This document shows, piece by piece, positions 45,174 to 54,587 of a DNA stretch of 64,000 nt. Origin of the DNA: Saccharophagus sp. K07 (GTDB lineage Bacteria > Pseudomonadota > Gammaproteobacteria > Pseudomonadales > Cellvibrionaceae); assembly GCF_014336955.1 (NCBI RefSeq), contig NZ_QRAI01000001.1, forward strand, positions 1,116,001-1,180,000. Reading direction: 5' to 3'. Below the pieces are notes generated by a model. That model was not told the DNA's origin, did not search any database, and saw only the letters and a program-made list of their open reading frames with translations. The stretch's first letter is position 1; every line of letters begins with the position of its first letter. The translations under genes were made by a program, and so were the position numbers.

Positions 45174-45654
45174 TGTAGGTTCCTTGTATCGGTTGCAAAA
45201 CCTGGATTAAGTTCCTGAACATCAAACAACAGATACCTGTGGGCGCGGGCGAAATTAAAAGGCTCCGCGCGAAGGATTCACTCACAAAAATGTCGGTTGA
45301 ATTTCGTTGCCAACATCTCGCGAGTTAAGCTGCAAGAGTTTCAGAAGCTTTTTTGTTATAGCTTTACGCCGGATATCCCGGAAATATTAAAAAAAATTAA
45401 AATTCTAATTTTTATAATCAAGATAATTTTCTTTACTTGATGCCGTGCGCGAGGCAGCAATCGTAAAAGCAAATTTTTTAAATTGTTCAGAATCCTTAAC
45501 AAGCAGCGCAATGAAGCGGTACTGGCGCGTTAATCTATGTGAGAGCTTTCAGTGATGCAAGTCTCAGAATGACGCCTTGTTGATTTTTGTGCCAATCTTT
45601 CCAAAACCTATTGCGCGGAGAGAAAAATCGGCACAAGGGAGGGAGCTTGAGGGT
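45174..45654. other. AT-rich gap between MHYT gene and hoxX
   Basis: About 480 bp without a supported gene. The middle (45380-45440) is very A/T-rich with runs of A and T, which suits a promoter or curved DNA upstream of the minus-strand hoxX-like gene. Short open frames lack ribosome-binding sites. Confidence 0.4.
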
Positions 45655-45687
45655 GATTAAAAAGAGGCCATCGGCCTCTTTTTAATC
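45655..45687 (-). terminator. Strong intrinsic terminator of the MHYT gene
   Basis: A 15-bp perfect stem: GATTAAAAAGAGGCC and GGCCTCTTTTTAATC with an ATC loop. The stop codon of the MHYT gene lies in the edge of the stem. It separates the MHYT and hoxX-like genes. Confidence 0.88.
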
Positions 45688-46495
45688 AATTTTTTTGTGC
45701 GGACAGGTCGAGTCTGCCGAATTGTTCACTATGTGAAGACGCTTCAGCCTCATCTTCGGCTTCCATTGCTTCATACATTTTGCGACTGAGCTGAGCCATA
45801 CCCACAATCAGACACAATACCAGCAGCAACATGGAAAAACAGAAGATAAAAAGGCCCAGAGTAAGGGGTTTGATGCCTTCTTCGATGTGTGCAGTGTGGT
45901 CCATGGAGTCCATATTCATAGCGGCCATGCCCACGTAGTGCATACCGCATACCGCAACACCCATCACAACCGCGGCAAACAACATCTTAGTATTACCTTC
46001 CAGGTTAAATGCCAGCCAGAGAGCTGCCGTGGCGGCAACCAGCGCAATAACAATGGAAAGTGCAAATAGAGCAGGGTTGTAGGTCATGTTGGCCGCCATG
46101 TTCATGGCATACATTCCGCTGTAGTGCATGGAAGCAACACCAAGTCCGGTAATCACACCGGCAATTAATAAACGTGCGATGGAGTTTTTGTTGCCGCCGA
46201 CGAAAAACAGGCCCGCCCCAACCACAATCACGGCGATCGCCAGAGAGGCAAACGTAATGATGGGGTCATAATTGACGGGCATGCCCATGTCATAAGCCAG
46301 CATACCGATAAAGTGCATGGTCCAGATTGCGCCGCCTCCAAGTGCCACGGCAGCAGCCATGATCCATGCCGCTTTATTAGTGATCGAAGATTGCGCCGCC
46401 TTCACTAACAGAATGCCAGTGTAAGAACCAAAAACAGAAACGCAAAAGGAGAGGGCAACCAGAAAGAAGTTGTAGCTGGGCTCTAAGTGATGCAT
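45686..46495 (-). CDS. MHYT-domain integral membrane sensor without output domain
   Basis: A 269-residue membrane protein with about seven helices and three MHYT units: MHFIGMLAYDMG, MHYSGMYAMNMAANM and MHYVGMAAMNMD. The Met/His motifs are predicted (Galperin and colleagues) to bind copper and sense O2, CO or NO. Usually MHYT is fused to GGDEF/EAL or kinase domains; here only a short acidic tail follows the last helix. I start at ATG 46495 (MHHLEPSYNFFLV) rather than TTG at 46522. It is divergent from the pil-chp operon and upstream of the hoxX-like gene. Confidence 0.9.
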   Translation of the reverse strand: MHHLEPSYNFFLVALSFCVSVFGSYTGILLVKAAQSSITNKAAWIMAAAVALGGGAIWTMHFIGMLAYDMGMPVNYDPIITFASLAIAVIVVGAGLFFVGGNKNSIARLLIAGVITGLGVASMHYSGMYAMNMAANMTYNPALFALSIVIALVAATAALWLAFNLEGNTKMLFAAVVMGVAVCGMHYVGMAAMNMDSMDHTAHIEEGIKPLTLGLFIFCFSMLLLVLCLIVGMAQLSRKMYEAMEAEDEAEASSHSEQFGRLDLSAQKN

Positions 46496-47001
46496 GGCAA
46501 TGTCTCTCAATGACGAATACAAATGGCATTGTAGGCGAGGATGGGTATGCTGACCTGCAAGTCGGCCGTCGCATTCTCACTTGTTAATTAGGCCTCTTCC
46601 CCTCAGAACCAACTTCCAATTAGATGGAGTGGTCGCTTCGGTTAGAAAACAAGTTTAGCAAAGGTTTTTTTGTTACGTATTTGCAGTGCAAGCTGACAAT
46701 TGTAACCAGATGTTGGCTGTTAGCATTCCCTAATTTGCGCGAGCGGTCACTTGTTTGAAATTTCAGGTTAAGAAATAGTCATTAATGCACATTGTTTGTT
46801 GGCGAGACATACGGTCCCTGGGTTAAACTTACGCGCCATTGAAAAATGGCACTCCCATCTTCGTGCTGGCGCATGCAATTGAATGTGCCGCTGAAAAAAT
46901 GCCCAATATGTTGCGCAGTTAAACTTTTGGATCTACACAGTTAGAGGTAACGAAGGCATCACTAACAAATAGAGCCTTCACTGGATGCCGAGGTAGAACG
47001 G
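46496..47001. other. Divergent control region between MHYT gene and pil-chp operon
   Basis: A 500-bp region with no supported gene. GCCATT-GAAA-AATGGC makes a small hairpin near 46836-46851. Just before the PilG-like start, GAAGGC (46952-46957) can pair with GCCTTC (46974-46979), or the overlapping GGCATC (46955-46960) with GATGCC (46984-46989); the second stem abuts the GAGG ribosome-binding site at 46990. The two stems exclude each other. Confidence 0.45.
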
Positions 47002-47886
47002 TTGTCAATGCAAAATATAGTTAAAGGTCAGGCAAAGGCGCTCCGGGTTTTCCAGATCGGGGTGGTCGGTGCATCCCGCGATGCTTTTGCAGCGCTAAGT
47101 CGCATATTCGGCGTAACCCGATATCGCACTCGCAGCTATCAGGCGGTCCCGCTTGCGGTGAATGCCAAGCAAGTCGATGATGCGATTGATTTCATCATTC
47201 TCTGTACCAGCAATCCCAACGTTTTGAATTATTGGCAAAGCCGGCGACCGCAGGGCAAAGCCTTGGGCAGGCCTCTTATCCGAATTGAAAAAGGTGCTGC
47301 CGAATCTAAGGACGGATATGTCATCTCCGCACCCGTGAATCCATCGCGTCTCTTACGCCAGTTGGATCAATACACCATCAAGGAAATGAATTTTTTCCCC
47401 GAATTCCAGATCGGCAGCGAATCCGACGAATTGTGCGAAACGACTTTGGAAGGGCTCAAACTACTGAAGAAAGATGGCTCTTCTGTTAACAAACGTTATG
47501 GTTTGCAGCGCGCATTGGTTGTCGACGACAGTTTGGCAGTGCGCAAACAGATTGAAATCGAATTTGGTTTGCTGGACACTGAAGTTGATTGTGTTGATTC
47601 TGCTGAAGCTGCTATAGATGCATCCGCCAAGACCGCCTACGACATTATCTTTATGGATGTTGTGATGCCGGGGATGGATGGATACGCCGCCTGTAAACGG
47701 ATAAAACGCAGTCCTTTGAATAAAAATACTCCAATCGTACTCTTGACCAGTCGGTCTTCTTCATTCGATAAGATCAAAGGGACCTTGGCCGGGTGCGATA
47801 CATATTTGGTCAAACCCATCAATCACAATGAGTTTGAGTCCGTAGTAAATAAATACTTTTCAGAAATAAGGACACAGGCAAGATGA
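47002..47886 (+). CDS. PilG-like response regulator with extra N-terminal pseudo-receiver domain
   Basis: A 294-residue protein. The C-terminal receiver (residues about 170-290) is complete: ALVVDDSLAVRKQIE, phospho-acceptor Asp219 in IIFMDVVMPGMDGYAACKRI, then PIVLLTSRSSSFDKIK and YLVKPI. Residues 1-130 (RVFQIGVVGASRDAFAALSR; DAIDFIILCTSNPNVLNYW; VISAPVNPSRLLRQL) look like a receiver fold without the acidic pocket. PilG in Pseudomonas is a single receiver of about 135 residues. Position in front of pilH-pilI-pilJ-chpA supports a PilG role in pilus extension control. Start: TTG 47002, with GAGGT 7 nt upstream; ATG 47008 is the alternative. Confidence 0.8.
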   Translation: MSMQNIVKGQAKALRVFQIGVVGASRDAFAALSRIFGVTRYRTRSYQAVPLAVNAKQVDDAIDFIILCTSNPNVLNYWQSRRPQGKALGRPLIRIEKGAAESKDGYVISAPVNPSRLLRQLDQYTIKEMNFFPEFQIGSESDELCETTLEGLKLLKKDGSSVNKRYGLQRALVVDDSLAVRKQIEIEFGLLDTEVDCVDSAEAAIDASAKTAYDIIFMDVVMPGMDGYAACKRIKRSPLNKNTPIVLLTSRSSSFDKIKGTLAGCDTYLVKPINHNEFESVVNKYFSEIRTQAR

Positions 47887-48245
47887 CAGCTAGCAAAGTA
47901 TTGGTAGTCGATGATTCCCCAGTTGATCTCGAACACCTGAAATCCATCGTCGAATCGGCAGGCTATCAAGTGATTACTGCCACTAACGGTCGGGAAGCTT
48001 ACGAAAAAGCGAAAAAAAATCGCCCGGATTTGATTTTGATGGACGTGGTCATGGATGACGTCGACGGCTTTGAAGCTTGCCGCAATATCACCAGCGATCG
48101 CGAAACCGGCAATATCCCTGTAGTTTTCGTCACCAGCAAAAATCAAAAAGCAGATCGCGTGTGGGGTGAATTGCAAGGCGGTCGGGGCATGATCACCAAG
48201 CCTTATTCAAAAGAACAAATTCTCAACACCATCAGCGCGATTTAA
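47883..48245 (+). CDS. pilH: Twitching-motility response regulator PilH
   Basis: A 120-residue single receiver domain: VLVVDDSPVDLEHLKSIVES, phospho-acceptor Asp54 in LILMDVVMDDVDGFEACR, then VVFVTSKNQKAD and ITKPYSKEQIL. Short, with no output domain, it acts as a phosphate sink or retraction regulator for type IV pili in Pseudomonas. Its ATG overlaps the stop of the PilG-like gene (ATGA), so the two are translationally coupled. Confidence 0.9.
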   Translation: MTASKVLVVDDSPVDLEHLKSIVESAGYQVITATNGREAYEKAKKNRPDLILMDVVMDDVDGFEACRNITSDRETGNIPVVFVTSKNQKADRVWGELQGGRGMITKPYSKEQILNTISAI

Positions 48246-48293
48246 AAATAACTGCAGTGCCAACTGCGGACGCTCCTCTTCTAGGGTAGATTT

Positions 48294-48863
48294 GTGGAAA
48301 TAAGACATCCCGGCGCAAACGGAGGAGCGCCAGACGAACGATGGGAACTCGCGGAATACGCCCTTTCTTTTACTACCGATCGACCGGCGGCCAGTGCATC
48401 GGTCGCCGCTCGCTGTTACGGCTTTACGATTTCAGATCAGCATTTTTTATTGGCAGAGGGTCAAGCGGCCGAGCTTATTAGCCAGCCCGTATTCACGCCA
48501 ATGCCCAATACCCCCGAACACTGTTTGGGGCTCGCCAATGTGCGCGGCAACATAGTGCCTTATTACACAATACGAATTTTCCTTAATTCTGCATTGGATC
48601 AAGTCCAGGAATCGCATCGCTATGCGCTTTTGGTCGGCGATGCGATTAACGGTGTTTTGCTCGCTCTGGACGCAAAACCCACGGCGGTTCTGCGTGATTC
48701 TTTGCAGCGAAACCCACAGCCGAGTTCTAAACTTGGTGAATTTCCGCAGACGCTTATTAAAGGTTATTTTGTAGCGCAAGAGCGTGAGTGGGTAATGCTG
48801 GACACGCAAAAGCTGATGCAATTTTTGGCGAGTGCGGAACTTTCTCGCGAGCGAAATATTTGA
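48294..48863 (+). CDS. pilI: CheW-like adaptor PilI
   Basis: A 189-residue protein with a CheW domain from about residue 45: YGFTISDQHFLLAEGQAAEL, PNTPEHCLGLANVRGNIVPYY and YALLVGDAINGVLLALD. In the Pil-Chp pathway PilI links the receptor PilJ to the kinase ChpA. GTG start at 48294 with AGGG 7 nt upstream. It sits between pilH and pilJ in the conserved order. Confidence 0.88.
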   Translation: MEIRHPGANGGAPDERWELAEYALSFTTDRPAASASVAARCYGFTISDQHFLLAEGQAAELISQPVFTPMPNTPEHCLGLANVRGNIVPYYTIRIFLNSALDQVQESHRYALLVGDAINGVLLALDAKPTAVLRDSLQRNPQPSSKLGEFPQTLIKGYFVAQEREWVMLDTQKLMQFLASAELSRERNI

Positions 48864-48999
48864 TTCGTTCGCATGGTAATGACATCTGCAGCGCTGCTTT
48901 ATAAAAGAGTGCGCTGCGAAAGACCGATAAACCTTGGAATGCGCGCAGTAGGGCGGTCGGTCGAAATTTGTTGATTTAATCCGCTGACAGGTATCAATC

Positions 49000-51159
49000 A
49001 TGGTGATTTCAACCCTTCGCATATCGCAAAAGATCATGCTGCTGGTGGCAGGTCTGGCATTTGGTTTCGTGGCGATTGGTATTGCCTACTTTGCGCAGAT
49101 GTCGACTGAGCAGGCAATTCAGGAGCAGCGCGCGGAACTTGCCGAGCACGAATCCGTGCTGAATGCTGCGCGAATGGATGTGGTGGAACTGAACCGACTC
49201 CTGGTGGAATCCACTTTATTGCGCGATGCCAGCCTGCGAGAGAATCAAAATTCACTCAAAAACGACTTGCAGAATAAGTTGTCCGCCTTGAGCGCGCGTG
49301 GGACCCAGATCGGTATCTCTGGCGATTTGCGGGAAATTCAGACTTTGCTGCAAGGCTATGACAAGGTTTATCAGGAAATCACCACTCATTTGACTGTATT
49401 AGGTAATCGCCCTGAAGCGGATGCGCAAAATTCTGGTCTGCGCGCAGAATTGGCGGATTCAGCGAATAACTTGGAGAATGCAATCCGCGATTCTGGCAAC
49501 GTCGCTCTGTTCGCCAATTATTTGCGCTTGCGTGAACGCGAAGCTGGCTTTTTGAGTCGCCAAAACGAGCAGAGCCTGGCTGAGTTTGAGCGTCAAGCCT
49601 CCAGCTTCTTTGGGGAGGTATCTGTCGCCAATATCGCGGAAGTACAAAAAAATCAGATCCGATCCGCAGCGGAAAATTATTCCAGCAAACTCAACGCGGT
49701 CGCAGAAGTCGGCTTAAAAATTACTGCGCTCGAGCGCCAGCTGCGCGACACAGGAACAAAATTGTCAGCCGCTATGGCGAGTGTCGGTCAGCATTTGCGT
49801 GAATACGCCAGCCGGGTGACGGAAGAAACAGCCTACAAATCTCAGGTCGCGATGGTGACCTTCGTGGGCTTGGGCTTCCTGGTTGTAATGGCGGTAGCGG
49901 TCGGGGTTTTCTTCATTTATCGCAGTATCGTTTTCCCGATGGCGCATATTCAGAACGTGATCCGCCGTATTAACAAAGGCAATTTGAAAGCGCGTGTGCG
50001 TTTGCTGCAACAAGATGAATTGGGAGACTTGGGGCGCGCCTTCAACGTTTTGCTGGATGAACGAATTCGCACTCTGGAAGAGCAGGCTCTGGAAAATGAG
50101 CAGCTCAACAACTCCATTATTTCGCTGATTCGCGCCCTGGGTGCGATTGCGCAGAAAAACCTCACCATCAAGGTGCCTGTGTCCGCGGACATTACCGGTA
50201 CCATTTCCGACGCGGTAAACCTGTTGACCACGGAAACCGCCAAGACACTGGCGCAGGTAAAAGATATTTCCGAACAGGTAAACGCAATTTCCGACTTGCT
50301 GCAGCGTCAATCCAGTGCGGTAGTGCGCGTGGCGGAAGATGAGCGCAAACAGGTAATGGCAACCAGTAAAGCGCTGGATATGGCAGCTCGCGCCATGAAC
50401 GAAATTGCTTCGCGCGCGGAGACTGCGGACAACATTGCAACCAAAACCATTGCCGACACGCAGCAAGCGCGCGACGCGGTAATGCGCACGGTGAAGGGTA
50501 TTCAAACTATCCGCGAAACCATTTCGGAAACGGAAAAACGGATCAAGCGTCTGGGTGATCGCTCACAGGAAATTTCCGGTATCGTGAACTTGATTAACAC
50601 CATCGCTGAACGAACCCACATTCTGGCGTTGAACGCGAGTATGCACGCGGCATCGGCGGGTGAGGCGGGTAAAGGCTTCGCGGTGGTTGCGGACGAGGTT
50701 CAGCGATTGGCGGAAAACGCGCGGGAAGCGACTGCAGAAATTGCGTCGATGGTAAACAATATTCGGGTGGAAACCTCGGATACGGTAAACATCATGAACA
50801 AACTGATTGCCGAGGTGGCCGAAGGTACGCGCTTGGGTGAACAGGCGGAAAAACGCATGGAAATTACTGAAGATGCCACGCGCCAGCTGGTGGAGACCGT
50901 ACAGGTTATTTCCCACAGCTCGGTGCAGCAGGCGCAGATTTCCAACAAAATTCGCGACCGCGCCAACATTATTCGCCACTTTACGGAAAAAACCGGTGGC
51001 GAATTGGTGCAGCAGAAACACCATACCGACAGCTTGAAACATTTCGCCGAAGTCTTGTTGGAGAGGGTAAACGTCTTTATCCTGCCGGACAATCTGTCGA
51101 CGCCGGTGCTGCACGAGCCTGTTGCTGAGTTGCCGGAACCCGTATCGAAAGTCGGTTAA
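49000..51159 (+). CDS. pilJ: Methyl-accepting chemotaxis protein PilJ
   Basis: A 719-residue inner-membrane receptor of the Pil-Chp system, which senses surface contact or pilin in Pseudomonas. One helix near residue 12-32 ([21 protein letters not shown]), a helical periplasmic part to about residue 285, a second helix ([21 protein letters not shown]), then HAMP-like [20 protein letters not shown] and the signalling tip [20 protein letters not shown] followed by [17 protein letters not shown]. Complete. The kinase gene follows after 30 nt. Confidence 0.94.
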   Translation: MVISTLRISQKIMLLVAGLAFGFVAIGIAYFAQMSTEQAIQEQRAELAEHESVLNAARMDVVELNRLLVESTLLRDASLRENQNSLKNDLQNKLSALSARGTQIGISGDLREIQTLLQGYDKVYQEITTHLTVLGNRPEADAQNSGLRAELADSANNLENAIRDSGNVALFANYLRLREREAGFLSRQNEQSLAEFERQASSFFGEVSVANIAEVQKNQIRSAAENYSSKLNAVAEVGLKITALERQLRDTGTKLSAAMASVGQHLREYASRVTEETAYKSQVAMVTFVGLGFLVVMAVAVGVFFIYRSIVFPMAHIQNVIRRINKGNLKARVRLLQQDELGDLGRAFNVLLDERIRTLEEQALENEQLNNSIISLIRALGAIAQKNLTIKVPVSADITGTISDAVNLLTTETAKTLAQVKDISEQVNAISDLLQRQSSAVVRVAEDERKQVMATSKALDMAARAMNEIASRAETADNIATKTIADTQQARDAVMRTVKGIQTIRETISETEKRIKRLGDRSQEISGIVNLINTIAERTHILALNASMHAASAGEAGKGFAVVADEVQRLAENAREATAEIASMVNNIRVETSDTVNIMNKLIAEVAEGTRLGEQAEKRMEITEDATRQLVETVQVISHSSVQQAQISNKIRDRANIIRHFTEKTGGELVQQKHHTDSLKHFAEVLLERVNVFILPDNLSTPVLHEPVAELPEPVSKVG

Positions 51160-51189
51160 TTCATTCTGCTGATCAGAGGTCCAAGACCT

Positions 51190-54100
51190 GTGGCAATTTC
51201 TTCGCAACAACAAGAGCTTGTTGATCTGCTGCGCAACGAACTGGCGGAAATCATCAGCAGTGATTTTTCACCGCTGAGCGGTGATGATCCGTCAGCGCGT
51301 CTCGACCGTTTGGAAGAGTTTGAAGGGCAGGCGGAAAATATTGGCAACGCCGCGCGCTTAGTGGGATTGGAAGGAGTTGCCTCCGCCTGTGAGCGATTGA
51401 TGCAAAATTTTCAGTCACTGGCGGCGCAAGGGCAGCCTTTAACGGAAAAACTCTACTCCTTGGTGCAATCTTGGCCGGTGATGATTCTCGGCTATCTGCA
51501 ATATCTGGGCGATGAAAAAAACGAACCTCAATCGGTTGAGACTTTGTTGACCTACTTGGCCGATTCCTCCTGGCCACAACCGCTGAACGACAATGAAATG
51601 GCGGCGCTGGCCGAACAATTCAAAGGCTCTACCGTCGTGCTCGACGAGCCGTCTGTTCATTATCCCGATGAAGTGACCGATGAAATGACTTCGTTGGCTG
51701 TGGCCGACGACATCAATCCGGAACTTTTGCGCGGTTTGCTGACGGAATTGCCTAATCAGGTATCGGCTTTCGACCGCGCGGTCGAGCAGTACCTGATTAT
51801 GGAAGATGATGTGCAATTGCGAATTGCACAACGTATTGCCCACACCCTTAAAGGCGCTGCTAACGTGGTGGGCATCCAGGGCATCGCCAACCTGACGCAC
51901 TATCTGGAAGACTTGCTGGAAATCTGCGCCAAGCAGAAAAAGACATATCCACAACTGGGTTATGTACTGCAGGACGCCGCTGATTGTCTTTCCAGCATTT
52001 CCGAATTTCTGGTGGGAATTGGTCCGCGACCGACAGATCTGTACGATGTGATGAGCGCAGTGCTCAAATTATTGCGCCAGATTGAGTCTGGCGCTGTCGA
52101 GATCGAAGAAATATCTCAGCCTGCACCGAATAATGTTGTGCCCTTTACCGGGCGCGCGGCGGAAAAAGTCGAGTCACAGGATTCACCTGTCTACACCGTA
52201 CCTGAAGAGGTTGAGGCGAGCGACAATATCCCGTTACTCGAAGATATTTATCACCGGCCCGGAAATTCCTCTGCGCAAGCCAGTGTCGAGAATGTTGAAC
52301 CCGAGCCTCCCAAGGTTAGTGAAACTGCCGCTGAATACGTTGCGCCAGCAATAAAATCATCTGTTGAAGCTCCGGCTGATCCTGAAGTTTTTGATACCAC
52401 GTTAAATATCACTGAGGCGCAAGCGCAGGAATTGTTGCGCCTGAGCGGTGAAAGTCAGATCGGCAATACACAGATTCTCAGCCGCTTGGATGTGGTGTTG
52501 TCCGGTGTGCGCGCGGCGGAAAATTATCACGCGCAATTGCGCCAATTGGCGCAGGATCTCGAACGACTTTTGGAATTGCAGACTGCTATGGCCGCGGCTA
52601 TGAGCGGCGTTCAAGGGGAGGAAATGGACCCCTTGGAGCTGGAGCGCTACAACGAGCTGAACAGTTTTGCCAGCCAATTACACGAAGTGACCACCGACGC
52701 CCACGAAGCCTTTATCGATTTGGAAGGCGAAGTCCGGTCACTAAAAAACCTCGTGGTGAACCAACGGCAATTGGGTTTTGAATCGCAAGAATTATTGCTG
52801 AATATCCGTATGTTGCCAGTCAGTGTATTCAGTAGCCGCTTTACCCGCTGTGTGCGCCAGGCGGCGCGTTTGACCAATAAATCAGCGGTGCTCGAAATCA
52901 AGGGCGAAGATGTTTTGGTGGACAGCAAGGTGTTGACCACCTTGGTGGACCCCATCATGCATTTGCTGCGCAATGCCGTGGACCACGGCCTGGAAAGTGC
53001 GGAAGAACGCGCGGCATGCGGCAAACCTGCGAACGGGCGCATTATTTTGGAATTCAATCGGGCTGGCGATACGGTGGTGGTGAACTGTCGCGATGATGGT
53101 CACGGATTGGATTACGCCGCTATTGCGCACGCAGCGGTGGAGCGGGGAATTGTTCCGCAAGGCACGCGCCTGAGTATCGCAGACCTCAATGCTTTGATCT
53201 TGTCGCCAGGGTTTTCCACTCGCCGGGAAGTTACTCAAACATCGGGACGCGGTGTCGGTTTGGACGTGGTAAATGAGCAAATCCGTCTGCTCAAAGGAAC
53301 CCTCACCATCAACAGCCAGGAAGGGCGTGGCACGACCTTTACTCTGGTTGCGCCCATGAGTATTTTGTCCGCCCATACTTTGGTGGTGCGCGTGGGCGAG
53401 CATGAGGTCAGCGTGGTTTCCCGTGCGCTGGAGCAGATTGTTTATCTCGACCAGGAGCGCATCGAAAAACGCGGCGAGCGCCAGTTTTATCGTTTGCAGG
53501 GCGAGGACGAGGGTGAACCATTGCCGCTGTTCCGCCTGGACGATCTGATTTTTATGAATACCCGCCGGGCAGAGCGATACAGCGCGCTTATAGTGCTACG
53601 CAACCGCGAAGGTCGCCGCTGCGGTGTGATGGTGGAATCGGTCAAATCCAGTGAAGAGCAGATCATCAAACCTTTGAGCCGCGCTACCTATAAAGTACCG
53701 GGTGTGGTGGGCGCCACCATTCTTGGTGACGGTCGGGTATCACCGGTAGTGGATCTTTACGAATTGCCGGGACTGGTGATCGCCGATAATGGCGGGGAAG
53801 CCTGGCGGCAACGCTTCGAACAACGTCTACGGCATCTGGAGGAGGATGTTGTAAAAGAACGTCCTGTGGCGCTGGTCGTCGATGACTCCTTGAGTGCACG
53901 CCGTTCATTGGCGCAGTTCGTCGGTGATATGGGCATGGAAGTGTACACAGCAAAAGATGGTTTCGAAGCTATCCAAATTATTCAGCAGCGTATTCCTTCG
54001 GTCATTCTGGTGGATCTGGAAATGCCGCGTATGAACGGTTTGGAACTGACCAGCCACTTGCGCGCCAACGACGAAACCAAAGACATTCCGATCATTATGA

Positions 54101-54222
54101 TTACTTCACGTGCAACGGAAAAACACCGCTCCATGGCAGCGCGCGTCGGGGTGAATTCCTATCTCAATAAACCCTGGACGGATGAGGAATTGTTGAATTC
54201 CATTCAAGCGCAAATTGCGTAG
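51190..54222 (+). CDS. chpA: ChpA-like hybrid histidine kinase, short form
   Basis: A 1010-residue CheA-type kinase. Order seen: N-terminal helical region, Hpt with phospho-acceptor His218 in IAHTLKGAANVVGIQG, an acidic linker, dimer/helical part, HATPase (LRNAVDHGLESAEERA; RGVGLDVVNEQIRLLKG), CheW domain (SAHTLVVRVGEHEVSVVSRA; GVVGATILGDGRVSPVVD) and a C-terminal receiver with Asp942 in VILVDLEMPRMNG. ChpA of P. aeruginosa is about 2470 residues with many Hpt/Xpt domains; here only one clear Hpt remains. GTG start with AGAGGT upstream. No pilK or chpB genes follow. Confidence 0.92.
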   Translation: MAISSQQQELVDLLRNELAEIISSDFSPLSGDDPSARLDRLEEFEGQAENIGNAARLVGLEGVASACERLMQNFQSLAAQGQPLTEKLYSLVQSWPVMILGYLQYLGDEKNEPQSVETLLTYLADSSWPQPLNDNEMAALAEQFKGSTVVLDEPSVHYPDEVTDEMTSLAVADDINPELLRGLLTELPNQVSAFDRAVEQYLIMEDDVQLRIAQRIAHTLKGAANVVGIQGIANLTHYLEDLLEICAKQKKTYPQLGYVLQDAADCLSSISEFLVGIGPRPTDLYDVMSAVLKLLRQIESGAVEIEEISQPAPNNVVPFTGRAAEKVESQDSPVYTVPEEVEASDNIPLLEDIYHRPGNSSAQASVENVEPEPPKVSETAAEYVAPAIKSSVEAPADPEVFDTTLNITEAQAQELLRLSGESQIGNTQILSRLDVVLSGVRAAENYHAQLRQLAQDLERLLELQTAMAAAMSGVQGEEMDPLELERYNELNSFASQLHEVTTDAHEAFIDLEGEVRSLKNLVVNQRQLGFESQELLLNIRMLPVSVFSSRFTRCVRQAARLTNKSAVLEIKGEDVLVDSKVLTTLVDPIMHLLRNAVDHGLESAEERAACGKPANGRIILEFNRAGDTVVVNCRDDGHGLDYAAIAHAAVERGIVPQGTRLSIADLNALILSPGFSTRREVTQTSGRGVGLDVVNEQIRLLKGTLTINSQEGRGTTFTLVAPMSILSAHTLVVRVGEHEVSVVSRALEQIVYLDQERIEKRGERQFYRLQGEDEGEPLPLFRLDDLIFMNTRRAERYSALIVLRNREGRRCGVMVESVKSSEEQIIKPLSRATYKVPGVVGATILGDGRVSPVVDLYELPGLVIADNGGEAWRQRFEQRLRHLEEDVVKERPVALVVDDSLSARRSLAQFVGDMGMEVYTAKDGFEAIQIIQQRIPSVILVDLEMPRMNGLELTSHLRANDETKDIPIIMITSRATEKHRSMAARVGVNSYLNKPWTDEELLNSIQAQIA

Positions 54223-54254
54223 GTCCGATGTCTGTGCTTGGTAGTGACCTACGC
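54218..54254 (+). terminator. Hairpin at the chpA stop
   Basis: GCGTAGGTC (54218-54226, containing the stop codon) pairs with GACCTACGC (54246-54254), 9 bp with a 19-nt loop. No T run follows, so it is a weak terminator or 3'-end structure. A second AT-rich hairpin (ATTTATGG / CCATAAAT) lies at about 54305-54341. Confidence 0.5.
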
Positions 54255-54335
54255 TTGGTTAGTGCTTGCCAGCTTAAAAACTGACAAAATAAAAAATAAA
54301 TCATATTTTTATTTATGGTTTAAAAAGCCATAAAT

Positions 54336-54470
54336 AAAAAAAGCCCGATGCTCGGGGGAACATCGGGCCAGGACCATTAGGAGTGAAACATAAGGACTTT
54401 CATCCTCACCGAGCTACTCCAGAGTAGCTCTCCTGATGCGCTGCACTTGGGGGGATGAGCACATCAGTTA
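54336..54470 (-). ncRNA. Candidate small RNA with two C-rich loops and intrinsic terminator
   Basis: On the minus strand: stem 1 CTGATGTGCT / AGCGCATCAG (54467-54458 with 54442-54433) whose loop holds six C; stem 2 GAGCTACT / AGTAGCTC with loop CTGG (54430-54411); a third short stem (GTGA...TCAC with AGGA...TCCT inside); and a terminator stem GCCCGATG / CATCGGGC with five C in its loop (54368-54343) followed by seven T. No open frame of interest. The unknown gene upstream on this strand has its own terminator, so an independent transcript is likely. C-rich loops suit pairing with G-rich ribosome-binding sites. Family not recognised. Confidence 0.6.
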
Positions 54471-54587
54471 ATTTAAGTATCGAGCATTCCTCGAATTTTT
54501 CCAGTCGATTATTAAATCGATTGGCAATGCTTACCTTGTTAATTCCAGCGACTTGGCATAAATCGGAAAAATATGTCAAAAATCCAT

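Noticed and set aside
45028-45285. 85-aa open frame over the hoxX start
   Set aside because: Overlaps the well-supported N-terminus of the HoxX-like protein and has no ribosome-binding site.
54574-54579. TTGACA on the minus strand as the -35 box of the small RNA
   Set aside because: No acceptable -10 box lies 16-18 nt downstream; the promoter of the candidate remains unidentified.
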